Of a stretch of DNA of 64,000 nucleotides, positions 1 through 12,000 are shown in pieces. Position numbers and translations under genes: made by a program. The stretch lies in contig CM046333.1 of assembly GCA_025403435.1 (NCBI GenBank), positions 31,393,521-31,457,520 of the forward strand, given 5' to 3'. A model generated the notes under the pieces. The model was not told the DNA's origin, did not search any database, and saw nothing but the letters and a program-made list of their open reading frames with translations. This stretch comes from Artocarpus heterophyllus (taxonomy: Eukaryota > Streptophyta > Magnoliopsida > Rosales > Moraceae). Numbering within the stretch: the stretch's first letter is position 1; each line of letters opens with the position of its first letter.

Positions 1-81
1 CTTTGCTTTTTTAAATTACAGTCACAGAGCTGAAGTTCAACTAATTATGATGATAATGATTCTTCTGACCTCTGAGTGCAG

Positions 82-3000
82 ATAAAAGTTGAGGACTTCT
101 TCAATTATTTCTTTTCGGATGGTGCAGTTAATTTTATGGAATCGTTTCACAGGAGTTGTGGAGATAAAGGTAGGATATTTGAAACTAAATGTGATCCGTA
201 TGTTCTCAATATCCAATTATTTAGGTTGTATTTACTGTGAATATAGCATGGTGGATTAATTTGTCCATTTAATGTTTTTTGCTTCTGTAATGGTGTACTT
301 TTGCAGAGTTTAAATGCAACTCGTGGTATATCCATGACAATTTTGGGCATGCTCGGGACGTATCATTTCAACATCCTATAAAACTCTACTTTGGTACGGA
401 TATATATTTTTCTTCCTTCCATGATAAATATGTGTTGAACATATTCTATTCTAAATTCTTACTTAGTTTTGCGTTTATTTTATTGCCATTAAGGAGCAAA
501 GTTTGGTGGCTGTCAGGAAACTCAGAAATTTCGTCTTTACAGAAACAGGTTCTGATATGTTTTATTTATCATGCGGTTTAGTACTATGTGCTATTCTGAA
601 ATTTCTTTTTTTAGTAAAGAAATAATTCTTCTTTATTCTGAAATTTCATTTACAGTACTATGTGCTATTTAAAAGAAAAATACAATATCGATTCCCCTAT
701 TCTAAGAAACAAACTCTCCACAAAAATAGACCCTAATAAACTGATTGATATGATAACACATAATTAGGAAAAAACAGAAAAGGAAAAGACTTAATTTAGA
801 AAACTAATATCTCCTAATTAATCTCAATAATTGTGGGATTTTATTCTAACTGTCCAACACTCCCCCTCAAGCTGCTGAATAGATATTAATCATTCCCAGC
901 TTGCAAATACAATGATCAAATCTTGACTTGTGTAGAGCTTTAGTAAGAACATCAGCTTCTTGAGACTTGGTGGGAACATAAGAGAGAACAATTGTTCCAT
1001 ATTCGATCTCGGACTTAATAAAATTTCGGTCGATTCTCACATGTTTCATCCTATCATGTTGCACTGGGTTGTGAACCAAACTTTTTGCAGACTTGCTGTC
1101 ACTTAACAGAGTCATAGGACTGGATATATGCACATTCAGGTCTTCCAATAACCGTCTAATCCAGATTAATTCACATGTCCCTTGGGCTATTGCTCTATAT
1201 TCAGCCTCGGCACTACTCCTAGCAACCACGGATTGTTTTTTACTTCTCCAAGTCACCAAATTTCCCCATACTTTTGTGCAGTATCCTGATGTTGACTTGC
1301 TGCCTTCCACTGCACCAGCCCAATCTGCATTTGAGTATCCAATAACATCTCTTCTTCCAGTTTTCCTAAATAACAAACCCTTTCCTGGGTTCCCTTTTAG
1401 ATATCTCAAGATTTGGTTAACTGCTTCCATATGCCTTTTTGTAGGAGCATGCATAAATTGAATTACAACACTCACACTATTAGTAAGAGATAAATATATT
1501 AACTTCCCTACTAAGCGCTGATAGCTCTCCTTATTTACTGGAGGGTCCTTCTTAGATATTTAGTGCTTCCAGTGACGTTCTAATGGTGTGCTAGCAGGCT
1601 TGCACCCAAGTTTCCCAGTCTCTTTGAGTAAATCAAGTGTGTACTTCCTTTGAGAAATAAAGATACCCTCTCTACTCCTCGCAAACTCAATACCAAGAAA
1701 GCACTTGAGAGTCCCGAGATCCGTTACCTTAAACTCAGTTTGTAGTCTTAAGATTTGCAATCTCCTCTTCATCATCATCTGTAACCACCATATCATCTAC
1801 ATACACAATGAGGATTGCCTGTTTACTAGTTTCACCCCTTTTTACAAATAAGGTGTGGTTGGCTTGTTCCTGTTTGTAGCCAAGTTGTTTCATGACCGTG
1901 CTAAACCCTGTGAACCATGCTCGTGGTGATTGCTTCAGGCCGTAGAGAGATTTCTTTAATCTACATACCTTGCTCGGATCTCCTTGAACTTCAAAACCAG
2001 GTGGAGCCGTCATGTAGATCTCTTCTTCCAATGTGCCATTTAAAAAAGCATTTTTGACATCCAACTGATATAACTTCCAGTCCAACTTTGCTGCAATAGA
2101 CAATAAGACCCTGATAGTGTTCAGTTTTGCAATCAAAGCAAAAGTTTGTTCATAATCAATCCCATATGTATGTGTAAATCCTTGAGCAACAAGCCTTGCT
2201 TTGTACTGCTCAACAGTCCCATCTGGTCTATACTTAACTGTGAAAATCCACTTGCTGCCTATAATCTTCCTCCCTTCTGGTAGCTTCACATACTCTCAAT
2301 TACCTATAATCTTCTGCCAGCTTTCCTCACGTCGCACCTCAGCAAACACTTATTTTAATGTAGGCAGAGGTTTTGTACCAAGAATTCGGCCTCTAACCTT
2401 ATCAAGGTCTTGATTTAATCCTTGCAAAAAATCACAAATTCAATCTTTCTCTAGCATCTTGCTATATTGGATTCCATCGTCAGGACACTTGCAAGTAATG
2501 TTGTAGAATAAATCTATTTCTTGCCAAAGCTCAGAAAGTTTATTGAAATATTCTGTAATAGAGGAAGTACCTTGGCGTGTGTCACGAATAGTAGACTGAA
2601 TTTCAAAACTCTGTGAAATGTTTTCGTAATCCGAGTGCATCTCTCTAACTGCATCCCAAATTTCTTTTGTTGTTTGGTAGAACAGGTACATTCGTCCAAT
2701 TTTTTGTTCCATGGAATTAATCAGCTATGCCATCACTATCGAATTTTCTGCTTCCCAAACATTGTAGGTTGCTGATCCTGGTTCTGGTACTGTTGCAGCT
2801 GTTGTCAAGTAGCCCATTTTTCCTCTTCCTTTAATGACGAGGAGAATAGACTGGTACCACTCTCGGAAGTTGCTGCCATTTAATTTATGTGTTGTAACTT
2901 GGATTGAAGGGTTTTCCAAAAGGTTAGAGGTGAGAGATACGCATGGGTTGGATACGGTTGGAGTTGCGGTGGACTCTGCCGTAGACAAGATGGGATTGGC

Positions 3001-6000
3001 CATTTAGATGATGTTGGTGCTGGTGACACTACGGCAGTAGAACGTCCGGCTCTGATGCCATAAACCAATAACTTCGGGAGAGAAGAAATAATTCTTTATT
3101 CTGAAATTTCATTTACAGTACTATGTGCTATTTAAAAGAAAAATACACTAACGATTCCCTTTCTAGGAAACAAACTCTCCACAAAAATAGACCTTAATAA
3201 ACTGATTGATATGATAACACATAATCAGGAAAAAACAGAACAAGAAAAGACTTAATTTAGAAAACTAATATCCCCCTAATTAATCCCAATAATCGTGGGA
3301 TTTTATTCTAACTGTCCAACAAGTATCATGCATTTTAGTGTGTAAATTATTTGAATTGATCTTTGGAATGCTTGACCTTTCCTACTAAGCATCTTTTAGG
3401 TAGAGACTTGATTTTTAATTGCCTCTTTTGACTGTGTCATGTATCCATTTAGTTTAAAAAATCTGGTGTATGCGTAATAAAATAGCAATCCCGATGAAAG
3501 GGCGTTCTCTTGTTAAATTGGAAATAAGTGATTGTATGATAGTTATCATTGAATGAGCAATTGACATTGTGACCATGCAACAGAATCTTTTTGTGATGCA
3601 TAGATGCGGAAGGCAATTTTATTCATGCTTCATGGGCTTGAGTCACCCTTTGTGTCTAAGTCTTTCCTGTATTTCTGGTAGTTGGTGCCAGTGCGTTAGC
3701 TTGATAACAAATTCCTGATGATTGATTGTTTCAAGTGAACAAGCACATTATTTATGTTTTACAACTTGCAGAAATTAAACCAAAGTTATTGTAAAGCAGC
3801 AAGTAGAACGGAAATAAAGATCTGAATCACGAATCCGGAGCTTTCGTTCTTGTTTCTTTTTTTTTTTAATTGGCTTAAGATTTTAGGAGTGTTGGTGGTC
3901 TAGCATGATCATCAGAGAAATTCATTGGAACTTCAAATTCTTGCACTCCCAACGTCTCTGTGATTTCTTCTTTTAGGTCTTCTAATACCAAGTGTAAAGG
4001 TCGTTTTGGTATACTTAAGATCATTAATAGGTATGAAGCATTGCTATGTAAATGGCTTTGGAGATTCTCTTTGGAGGCTGATTCTTCATGCCACAAGATG
4101 ACTAAAAGCAAATATGGTTGGAAATGAATAAATTGGATTTTGGATTAGCCAATAGAGTCACTTATTGATGCCCTTGGAAGAACTTTCAACATTTTGTTGG
4201 TGCTTTTTTCCAACAGGTGGAGTGGAAAGTGGGTCCGGGGGACAGGATAGGATTGTGGGAAGATGTTTGGTGCGGTGATCTCTCTTTCTTAAATAGTTTT
4301 TCATCTCTTTTCAGATTACCTTGCAGTCATAACGAGCCCATCACTCATTTTTTGTTTGTCTTTGGTCAGGAATTGGGGAGGAGTGTCTATGGGATTTCAA
4401 ATTTCCTAGTAGTTATCAGATGGGGAGGCTATAGAAGCCTTGCTTTTCTTATTGAATCCAAATGGTTTCCACATATGGGAGCTTTTATGTTAAATCCTTA
4501 TTCAATTTTCTTACAACTGATCAAAACACCCTTGATTTTCAATTTTCCAACTTTGTTAAAAAACTCGAGGCCCAACTAAAATTCCAGTGTTTTATTGGTT
4601 ACTATTACGTGATAAACTGAACATTTATTCATGATTCTTTGCTGAAATGAATTCTATTTCTTTATGTTTCTCCATGATGGTGTCTGTTGTGCAAAAGAGT
4701 GGGGAGTCGATTGACCGCTTTTGAAGGATTTGAGAATCACGTGGGTTGTTCCAAAGAGCTGCAGTGGCTTGGGAGTTCATTTTTCAGGTTAGGCTTAAAA
4801 ATCGCGTGGGTTAGGAATTGGTGCGCGGATTTGTAGCTCAAGGAGAGGTTCCCCGGATTGTATAGATTATCTTCACGTCGCAAGCAACCCATTGCTAGTT
4901 TTTTCTCTGTTGATGCAGAAGGTGTTTTCGGAGGTCAAGTGTGGGATCTCAGTTTCCAAAGGGAGCTGAAGGTCAGAGAGTTGGAGGAAGTCTCGGAGCT
5001 GATCTCTATTTTGGAGAGGACGTCAATTAGAAACGAGGCATCCGATTTGAGGAATTGGAGGCCAAGTCCGAATGGTATATACTTGGTTAGATCATTCTGT
5101 TCTCGTCTGTGTGGCACCCAATCCCCCAATCCTTTTCCTTTCTCCAATGCTATTTGGAAATCCAAGGTTCCCAAGAAAGTTAAGTCTTTTCCTAGCTATT
5201 GGCTTTGGAAGAATTGAACACTCACGACTGATTGTAGCGCAAGAATCCTTACCTCAATTTCTCCTGGTTGGTGTAATTTATGCAAATGCAAATGCTCCGG
5301 TTTCTAGCACAAACCCAACTATGGAAGGATCAGCCCTTTTTACATAGCTCGTCTCAACAAAATCAAGACAACAAGATGAAGGGAACACCATGGTGCGAAC
5401 ATTGTAAAAGGCCTAGTCACACTAAAGAAACATGTTGGAAAATTCATGGGAAACCTGCTGATTGGAAGCCCAGCCGTGCACGCAGTGATCAAGCAAGTCG
5501 TGCTAATACTGCCACAACATCAAACGACAACAACCCTACTGAAACAAGTCCTTTTACCAAGGAACAACTTGAAGCTTTGCAGAAATTGTTTGGACAGACC
5601 TCCATTCCGCCTCAACATGTCAGCACACTGGCACATCAAGGTACTATTTTTTCTGCCTTTACTGCAAAAGTGAGGAAGCCAAAACCTTGGATAGTCGACT
5701 CTGGCGCTTTGGATCACATGACTGGAGATATCAGCATTTTTCAACATTACAAGACATGTCATGGTGCATCTACAGTCCGGATAGCTGATGGTTCAATCTC
5801 AAAAGTGGCTGGAATTGGATCAATTAAATTAACAAAGAATCTTACTCTCTCCTCGGTCCTTCATGTTCCAAACTTGGATTGCAATCTAATTTCTATCAAC
5901 AAACTTACTCGAGATTTAAATTGTGTGACTAAATTTTCTCCAAATTTGTGTGAATTTCAGGAAGTGGATTCGGGGAAGGTGATTGGCAGTGCTGAGCTGT

Positions 6001-9000
6001 GTGTGGGGCTCTATTTACTCAAAGAAAGTAGTATTTCTCTACTTCAACAAGTCCCACCTACAAGTTGTCTTTCAATTTGTTTTCAATTCTGTGTCCATGT
6101 CAAATGAAAATAAAGTTATGTTAGGGCATTTTCGTCTTGGACATCCAAATTTTATATACCTTGAAAGGTTGTTTCCTCATTTACTTAGTAATAAAAGTCT
6201 CAATTCTTATCATTGTGAGATCTGCCAACTTGCCAAGCATCCTAGACATGTATATCCAAGTATTCAACATACACCTTCATACCCATTTTCCATAATTCAT
6301 AGTGACATTTGGGGACCCTCAAAAATTAAAAACATAACAGAAACTCGTTGGTTTGTGTCTTTCATTGATGATCACACTAGAAACACATGGACATTTCTCA
6401 TGAAAGAGAAGTCTGAAACCGGAGCAATCTTTAAATCGTTTCACTCAATGATTAAAAATCAATTCAAAAGCAAAATCCAAGTTTTAAAGACAGACAATGC
6501 CAAGGAATATTTCAACTCTATTCTCGGCTCCTATCTCTTAGACCAAGGCATTTTACACTCGAGTTCATGTGTGGATACACCTCAGCAAAATAGAGTGGTA
6601 GAGAGGAAAAATAGACACCTACTTGAGGTAGCCCGATCAATAATGTTCTCCAACAATGTGCCTAAACACTTTTGGGGGAAAGCCATCTTAACAGCCACCT
6701 ATCTCATTAATAGGATGCCGAGTGGAGTCCTCAAATTCCAAAAGCCTCGTCAAGTCCTCATGCAAACCTTTCCTCATATCAAATCATTTTCAACAGATCT
6801 TCCACTTAAAGTCTTCAGGTGCTCAGCATTTGTCCATATACATCAACAAAACCGAACCAAACTTAATCTTAAATCACTCAAATGTATCTTTTTAGGGTAC
6901 TCATCCAAACCAAAAGGGGTATAAGTGCTACTCACCTATCACTAGGAGAGTATACAACTCCATGGATGTTACATTCTTTGAACATCAATCCTACTTTCCC
7001 AAATTCGAAATTCAAGGGGAGCATTTGAGGGAATATCAGTTTTGGGAAATCCTTCAAGACACTAAATCTCAATTTTATTATCCTCAAATTGTCTCACAAG
7101 AACCATTATCCTCATCTAACCAGTTCGAGCCTCTCACAAATCAGCTTGAAACACCTGAGTCGCCTTAACCACTTGAGCCCATAAACCTGCCAGTAATTTC
7201 TCAAATCCCTCAAATTGACCTACACGAGTTCAATTCTCCACAACTTGGTGCAAATAAACAGGAACTTCGTGTTTATTCTAGGAGAAGGAAACCTACTGAG
7301 CAACTAGAGCATACTACACAGGTCAGACAAGGTCAAGAACTTGAACCGACTCCTCTTGCTCCAGAAATTTGCACAAGTTTGGATTCTTCAAATCATAAGT
7401 CCACTGATCCTATTGCTAATGATTCTGATTTACCTATTGCTCTAAGAAAGGGTGTTAGATCATGCAATGCACATCTAATTGAAAACTATGTTGCCTACGA
7501 GAATTTACTACCTTCGTATAGAGCCTTTGTGTCTACTCTTGACAACATACAGGTTCCAAACTCGATTCACGAAGCACTAAAAATTCCAGCATGGAAGCAA
7601 GCAGTTGAAGAAGAAATCGCAGCACTTGGAAAGCAATGGCACATGGATTCTTTCAAAGCTGCCTCATGGGAAAAAGCCAATGGGATGCAAGTGGATATTT
7701 GCAGTTAAATACAAGGCAGATGGGAGCATTGAGAGGTTCAAGGCCCGGCTGGTAGCCAAGGGTTTCACTCGGTCATATGGAATCGATTATCAGGAGACAT
7801 TTGCCCCTGTTGTTAAACTTAATACAGTCCGAGTTCTACTTTCTCTTGCGGTGAATCACAATTGGCCTTTATACCAACTCGACGTCAAGAATGCATTTCT
7901 AAATGGCGATCTAGAAGAAGTGTACATGGAAGTACCCCTAGGTCTGAAGAACTCCTCCAACAGCCAGATGGTATGCAAACTCAAGAAGGCAATGTATGGT
8001 TTAAAGCAGTCACCTCGTGCATGGTTTGACAGGTTTATTAAAGCAGTGATTGCACACGGATATAGTCAATGTCAAGCTGATCATACATTGTTCGTGAAAT
8101 TCTCACAAGAAAAGAAGATTGCCATCCTAATTGTTTATGTTGACGATATCATTTTGACCGAGGACTACGAGGAAGAGATTATCACACTGAAGAAAATTCT
8201 TGCTACCGAATTTGAAATTAAAGATCTCGGCCCTCTTAGATACTTCCTAGGAATGGAAGTTGCTCGATCCAAAAAAGGCATTGTCATCTCTCAAAGGAAG
8301 TACATCCTAGATTTGCTTAATGAAACAGGTATGCTTGGATGTAAGCTAGCTGACACTCCCATGGACCCCAATAAAAAGGAAAAAAGGGATGAAGAGAGTA
8401 TTCCAGTAGATAAAGGTAGATATCAGCGGCTGGTGGGCAAATTGATCTACCTCTCACACACCAGACCAGATATTGCATTCTCAGTCAGTGTGGTGAGTCA
8501 ACACATGAACAATCCAAATGAAGAACATTTAAAAGCTGTCAACCGGATTTTGAGATACTTGAAGATGACACCTGGACATGGATTATTGTTCAGGAAATTT
8601 GAAAACCGAGAAATAGAAATTTACACAGATGCAAGCTGGGCTGAGGAATTAACTTACAGGAGATCCTCAACAGGTTACTGCTCATATGTGTGGGGAAATC
8701 TTGTGACATGGAAAAGCAAGAAACAATCAGTAGTCTCTAGAAGCAGTGCTGAGTCAGAATACCGTGCACTTGCCCTAGGAATTTGCGAGGGAATGTGGCT
8801 TCAAAGACTGCTAAGTGAACTTGGAGCTACCACAGAGAAAACTACAAGAATGTTTTGTGATAGTCAAGCTGCCATCAGTATTGCCAAGAACCCAGTGCAT
8901 CATGACAGGATAAGGCACATTGAGATCGATCGGCATTTCATATCAGAAAAAGTCAACAACAGGATAGTTCAATTGACTTACATTCCTGCAAAGCTGTAGG

Positions 9001-12000
9001 TTGTTGATATTCTCACCAAAGCTCTTCTGAGGACAAGCTTCGAAGAATTCAGTTCCAAGCTGGGATTGTATAACATATACAACCCAGTTTGAGGGGGAGT
9101 GTAGAAAAGAGCCGTTCCTTACTTGGCTGACTAGGATATCACTTTTGTTAGAATATCAGGATAAGTAGTTAGGATAATTAATTACTTAGTTTATTTTCTA
9201 ATAAATAGAATCAGTTATTCCCTGATTCTCTTTGATTCTCCAGAAAACTGAATTCCCTGATCTATAGGGATTCTTTCGTTTTTTCTTGTGGACTGGAATG
9301 TCAGCCACGGTTTCTTTAAATTAGGGCTGTAACTTGTTTCAAAGAGCAATGAGAATTTCAGCCATTTTTCATCCTAAATTTACAGTAATTTCTTTCTCTC
9401 TTTCATTAATAAATTTCTTCGTTTCTTTTCAATATATATATATATATATATATATATAATCTATCACGTTTCTTGTTCGTCCTTTATAATATTTACATGT
9501 TGTGCTTTTATCTACCCAGATAATTGGCCACCTCTGAAGGAGTTTTTGAATATAAAGGCGTTATTTACCTGCCAGTATGTTTTTTTTTTTTTCATGAAAT
9601 ATGGGCCACCTCTGAAGGAGTTTTTGAATATAAAGGCAATATTTACCTGCCAATATATATATATATTTTTTCATGAAATATTATCCGTCCGTTAACGTAA
9701 GCTTATTGGATCAATTGTTAATTAGTGATTATTGTTGGTGTAAAGAAACCGAAACTATAGTAATGCTAGTGCCATTTTAAGATCTTCAAAACAAGATTAT
9801 GAATTATTTTGTTTTTATTTCTATTTTATTGTATTGGGTGATGGGAACTTATACAATAAGATGGAAACTCTGCATTAGTTGTTGGACTCATTTAATTTTT
9901 CGAATGCTGCTCTCTTAACTTATTTAACTGTTCAACAGTAATAATTACTATTTAAGTTTATTTACTTGTTTTTACAGTTTTCTTAACATATCTACTTTGA
10001 TTTTGCTAGTCATTTGGTTATTGAGACATCCCAAGAAGTCAGCGATGTACCTTATGCAGATTATTTTCGTGTTGAGGTATGAGCTAGATTTGTACCTTTT
10101 TCCATAGGTTCTTGTGCATAAATTTCTCTCAAGTTCATTTTGGTATGAGATCGTTAACCTCTGAGGTTCATTCGAAAAGACCTTGTAAAGGACCAAAGTA
10201 GAGTTATTTGTGAGTGTCAATCAGTGTTTTATAAGGTGGTGGTGGTGGTTGTTGTTGTTTTTTTTTTTTTTTTTTTTTAAGTATATTGTTACATCTAGCC
10301 ATTAATGTAGATTGATCAGCTAGAAACTTTCGACGAAATGGTAGGTTTGGGTTCAGATTATCTGATGTAGTTTGTGTTTCTTTCTGCTTTATTGTTTGGA
10401 GATCTCTTATCGTTCTAATTACTCGCACGTCGTAGTATTGCATGAAATTTGACGCTTCTATTGTTTTTGATCTTAAAGGAGACTACAATATTGTTTGCAT
10501 ATTTTCAGAATATCTGAATATTCATTACTTTGTTATGCGTGGGTACAAATTTTAAGTTTGCTGATAGAGGTTATAATAACCTGAATATGTTAAGAGTGCC
10601 AGTAGGAATATTAGCAGACATTGTTAATTTTGCCTCTGTCAATTCTTGAACTTTTTCTTTACAATGCTAAGTTGGAATTTTAGCAGGTTTTTGTTTTTGT
10701 TTTTTTGTTTGTTTGTTATGTTTTTTTGCTTGTTTGTTTGCTTGCTTCTTTTTTCTTTTTTTCCCATCATTTTGGCATTTGCTTTAATTTTGTGTTTTCT
10801 CGATTCAATTTAAGTTTTCCTTTAACATAGGATTTCCATAGTTTATAACCTGGTCTTAATTCCTTTCTTTTTCATCAACTCAGGCGCTCTGGGACGTGGA
10901 GAGAGATGCTGATAAATCAAAAGAGAGCTGCTCTTTACGGGTTTATGTCAATGTGGCATTTTCAAAAAGAACCGTTTGGAAAGGTCTATTTAGTTATTTA
11001 TTTGGTTTGTTGACTCAAATGCTATTTATAAGTACTTTAATGAGTTAATATTGTGTACGTCTCACCAGTTTGTCGCAATGTTGGTCATTACGTAGTAAAA
11101 CATTAAAATATTTGTATGCGCTTCCTTAAATGTGTGTTTTTCTAGCACCCTAGCACATTCTGCAGAACTTTTACGTACGAGGAAGGGGAGACTATGATAC
11201 ATGTTTCATTTCAGATCAGTTTTCTTTCTGTTTATCTACTTTGAAACTAAAAGCAGTGGGTAACTAAAAGAGTGTTTGTTTGTAAAAATATTGATAAAGT
11301 AGGGTAGGACAGAGTAGTAGACCTTCTTATTAATAATTAATCTGGCATGGTTCACTACGGTAGATTTTTGGTTTGTACCGACATGGATGAAAGGCTTTTT
11401 TCTTTTTTTGTTTTTTTGAGGGCAAGACCTTTGAACCTGGTTGGTCCACAAGCAAATATCTTAGGCTTCGGATGGTGCTTGGGGCCTGGTGCATTTGCTT
11501 GAGATTCAATGGTTGCATGAGTGTTCTTCCATCTGGTCTTGCCAGTGTACATACCTTGCAAATATTATTACAAAATGCATTGGTCTCCAGAACTCTTTTA
11601 CAGTTTCTGATGCATGCATCTACTGTACTCAAATGTCCCTATGTTAGAAATTCATTAATTTGAGATGCATTGGATACCAAGTGGGTGTTTGTGATTGCAG
11701 GAAAAATAGTGCAGTCTACTCTGGAAGAATGTCGAGAGGCATATGCAACCTGGATCGACATGGTATTTTGTGTTTCTCTGTCGTTCTTCAATTTATGTTA
11801 TATCCATTATTGAGTTTGTATTTATCGGGTTTCTTTTAACTGATAAAATTGTTGTTTCAATGATTCTATCAGGCACATGAATTGTTGAAGAACCTTGTGA
11901 AACAAGAAGGTTGGCTATATAAACATGCTATGTTGGAGGAGTTCCTCAAATTGCATATGTTTTATGTCTGATGGTTGATTTAGATTCTGAATCCACTTGC

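Larger units (their letters stand above)
617..3321 (-). mobile_element. Copia-1: internally deleted Ty1/copia element
   Basis: Two direct repeats of about 240 bp (617-859 and 3083-3321) bound the element in minus orientation. Each LTR starts TGTTGGACAG on the minus strand. The left flank is AGTA and the right flank AGTAT, a plausible 4-5 bp target duplication. The order on the minus strand is LTR, tRNA-Met primer site, gag start, RT, RNase H, polypurine tract, LTR. Most of gag, the protease and all of integrase are missing between about 2440 and 2290, so the copy is non-autonomous. It lies antisense inside intron 3 of the host gene. Confidence 0.92.
5304..9431 (+). mobile_element. Copia-2: 5'-truncated Ty1/copia element
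   Basis: The copia order gag zinc knuckle, protease, integrase, RT, RNase H is followed by a polypurine tract and one LTR (9100-9431). No 5' LTR or primer site exists upstream, where LINE sequence directly abuts gag. So the element is truncated at its 5' end, or a deletion fused it to the LINE. At least four frame breaks are present. It lies sense to the host gene in intron 3. Confidence 0.9.

Noticed and set aside
1..81. Additional host exon with NYDDNDSSDL before the first called exon
   Set aside because: The frame meets a TGA just before the CAG acceptor and no convincing donor is seen, so it is not called.
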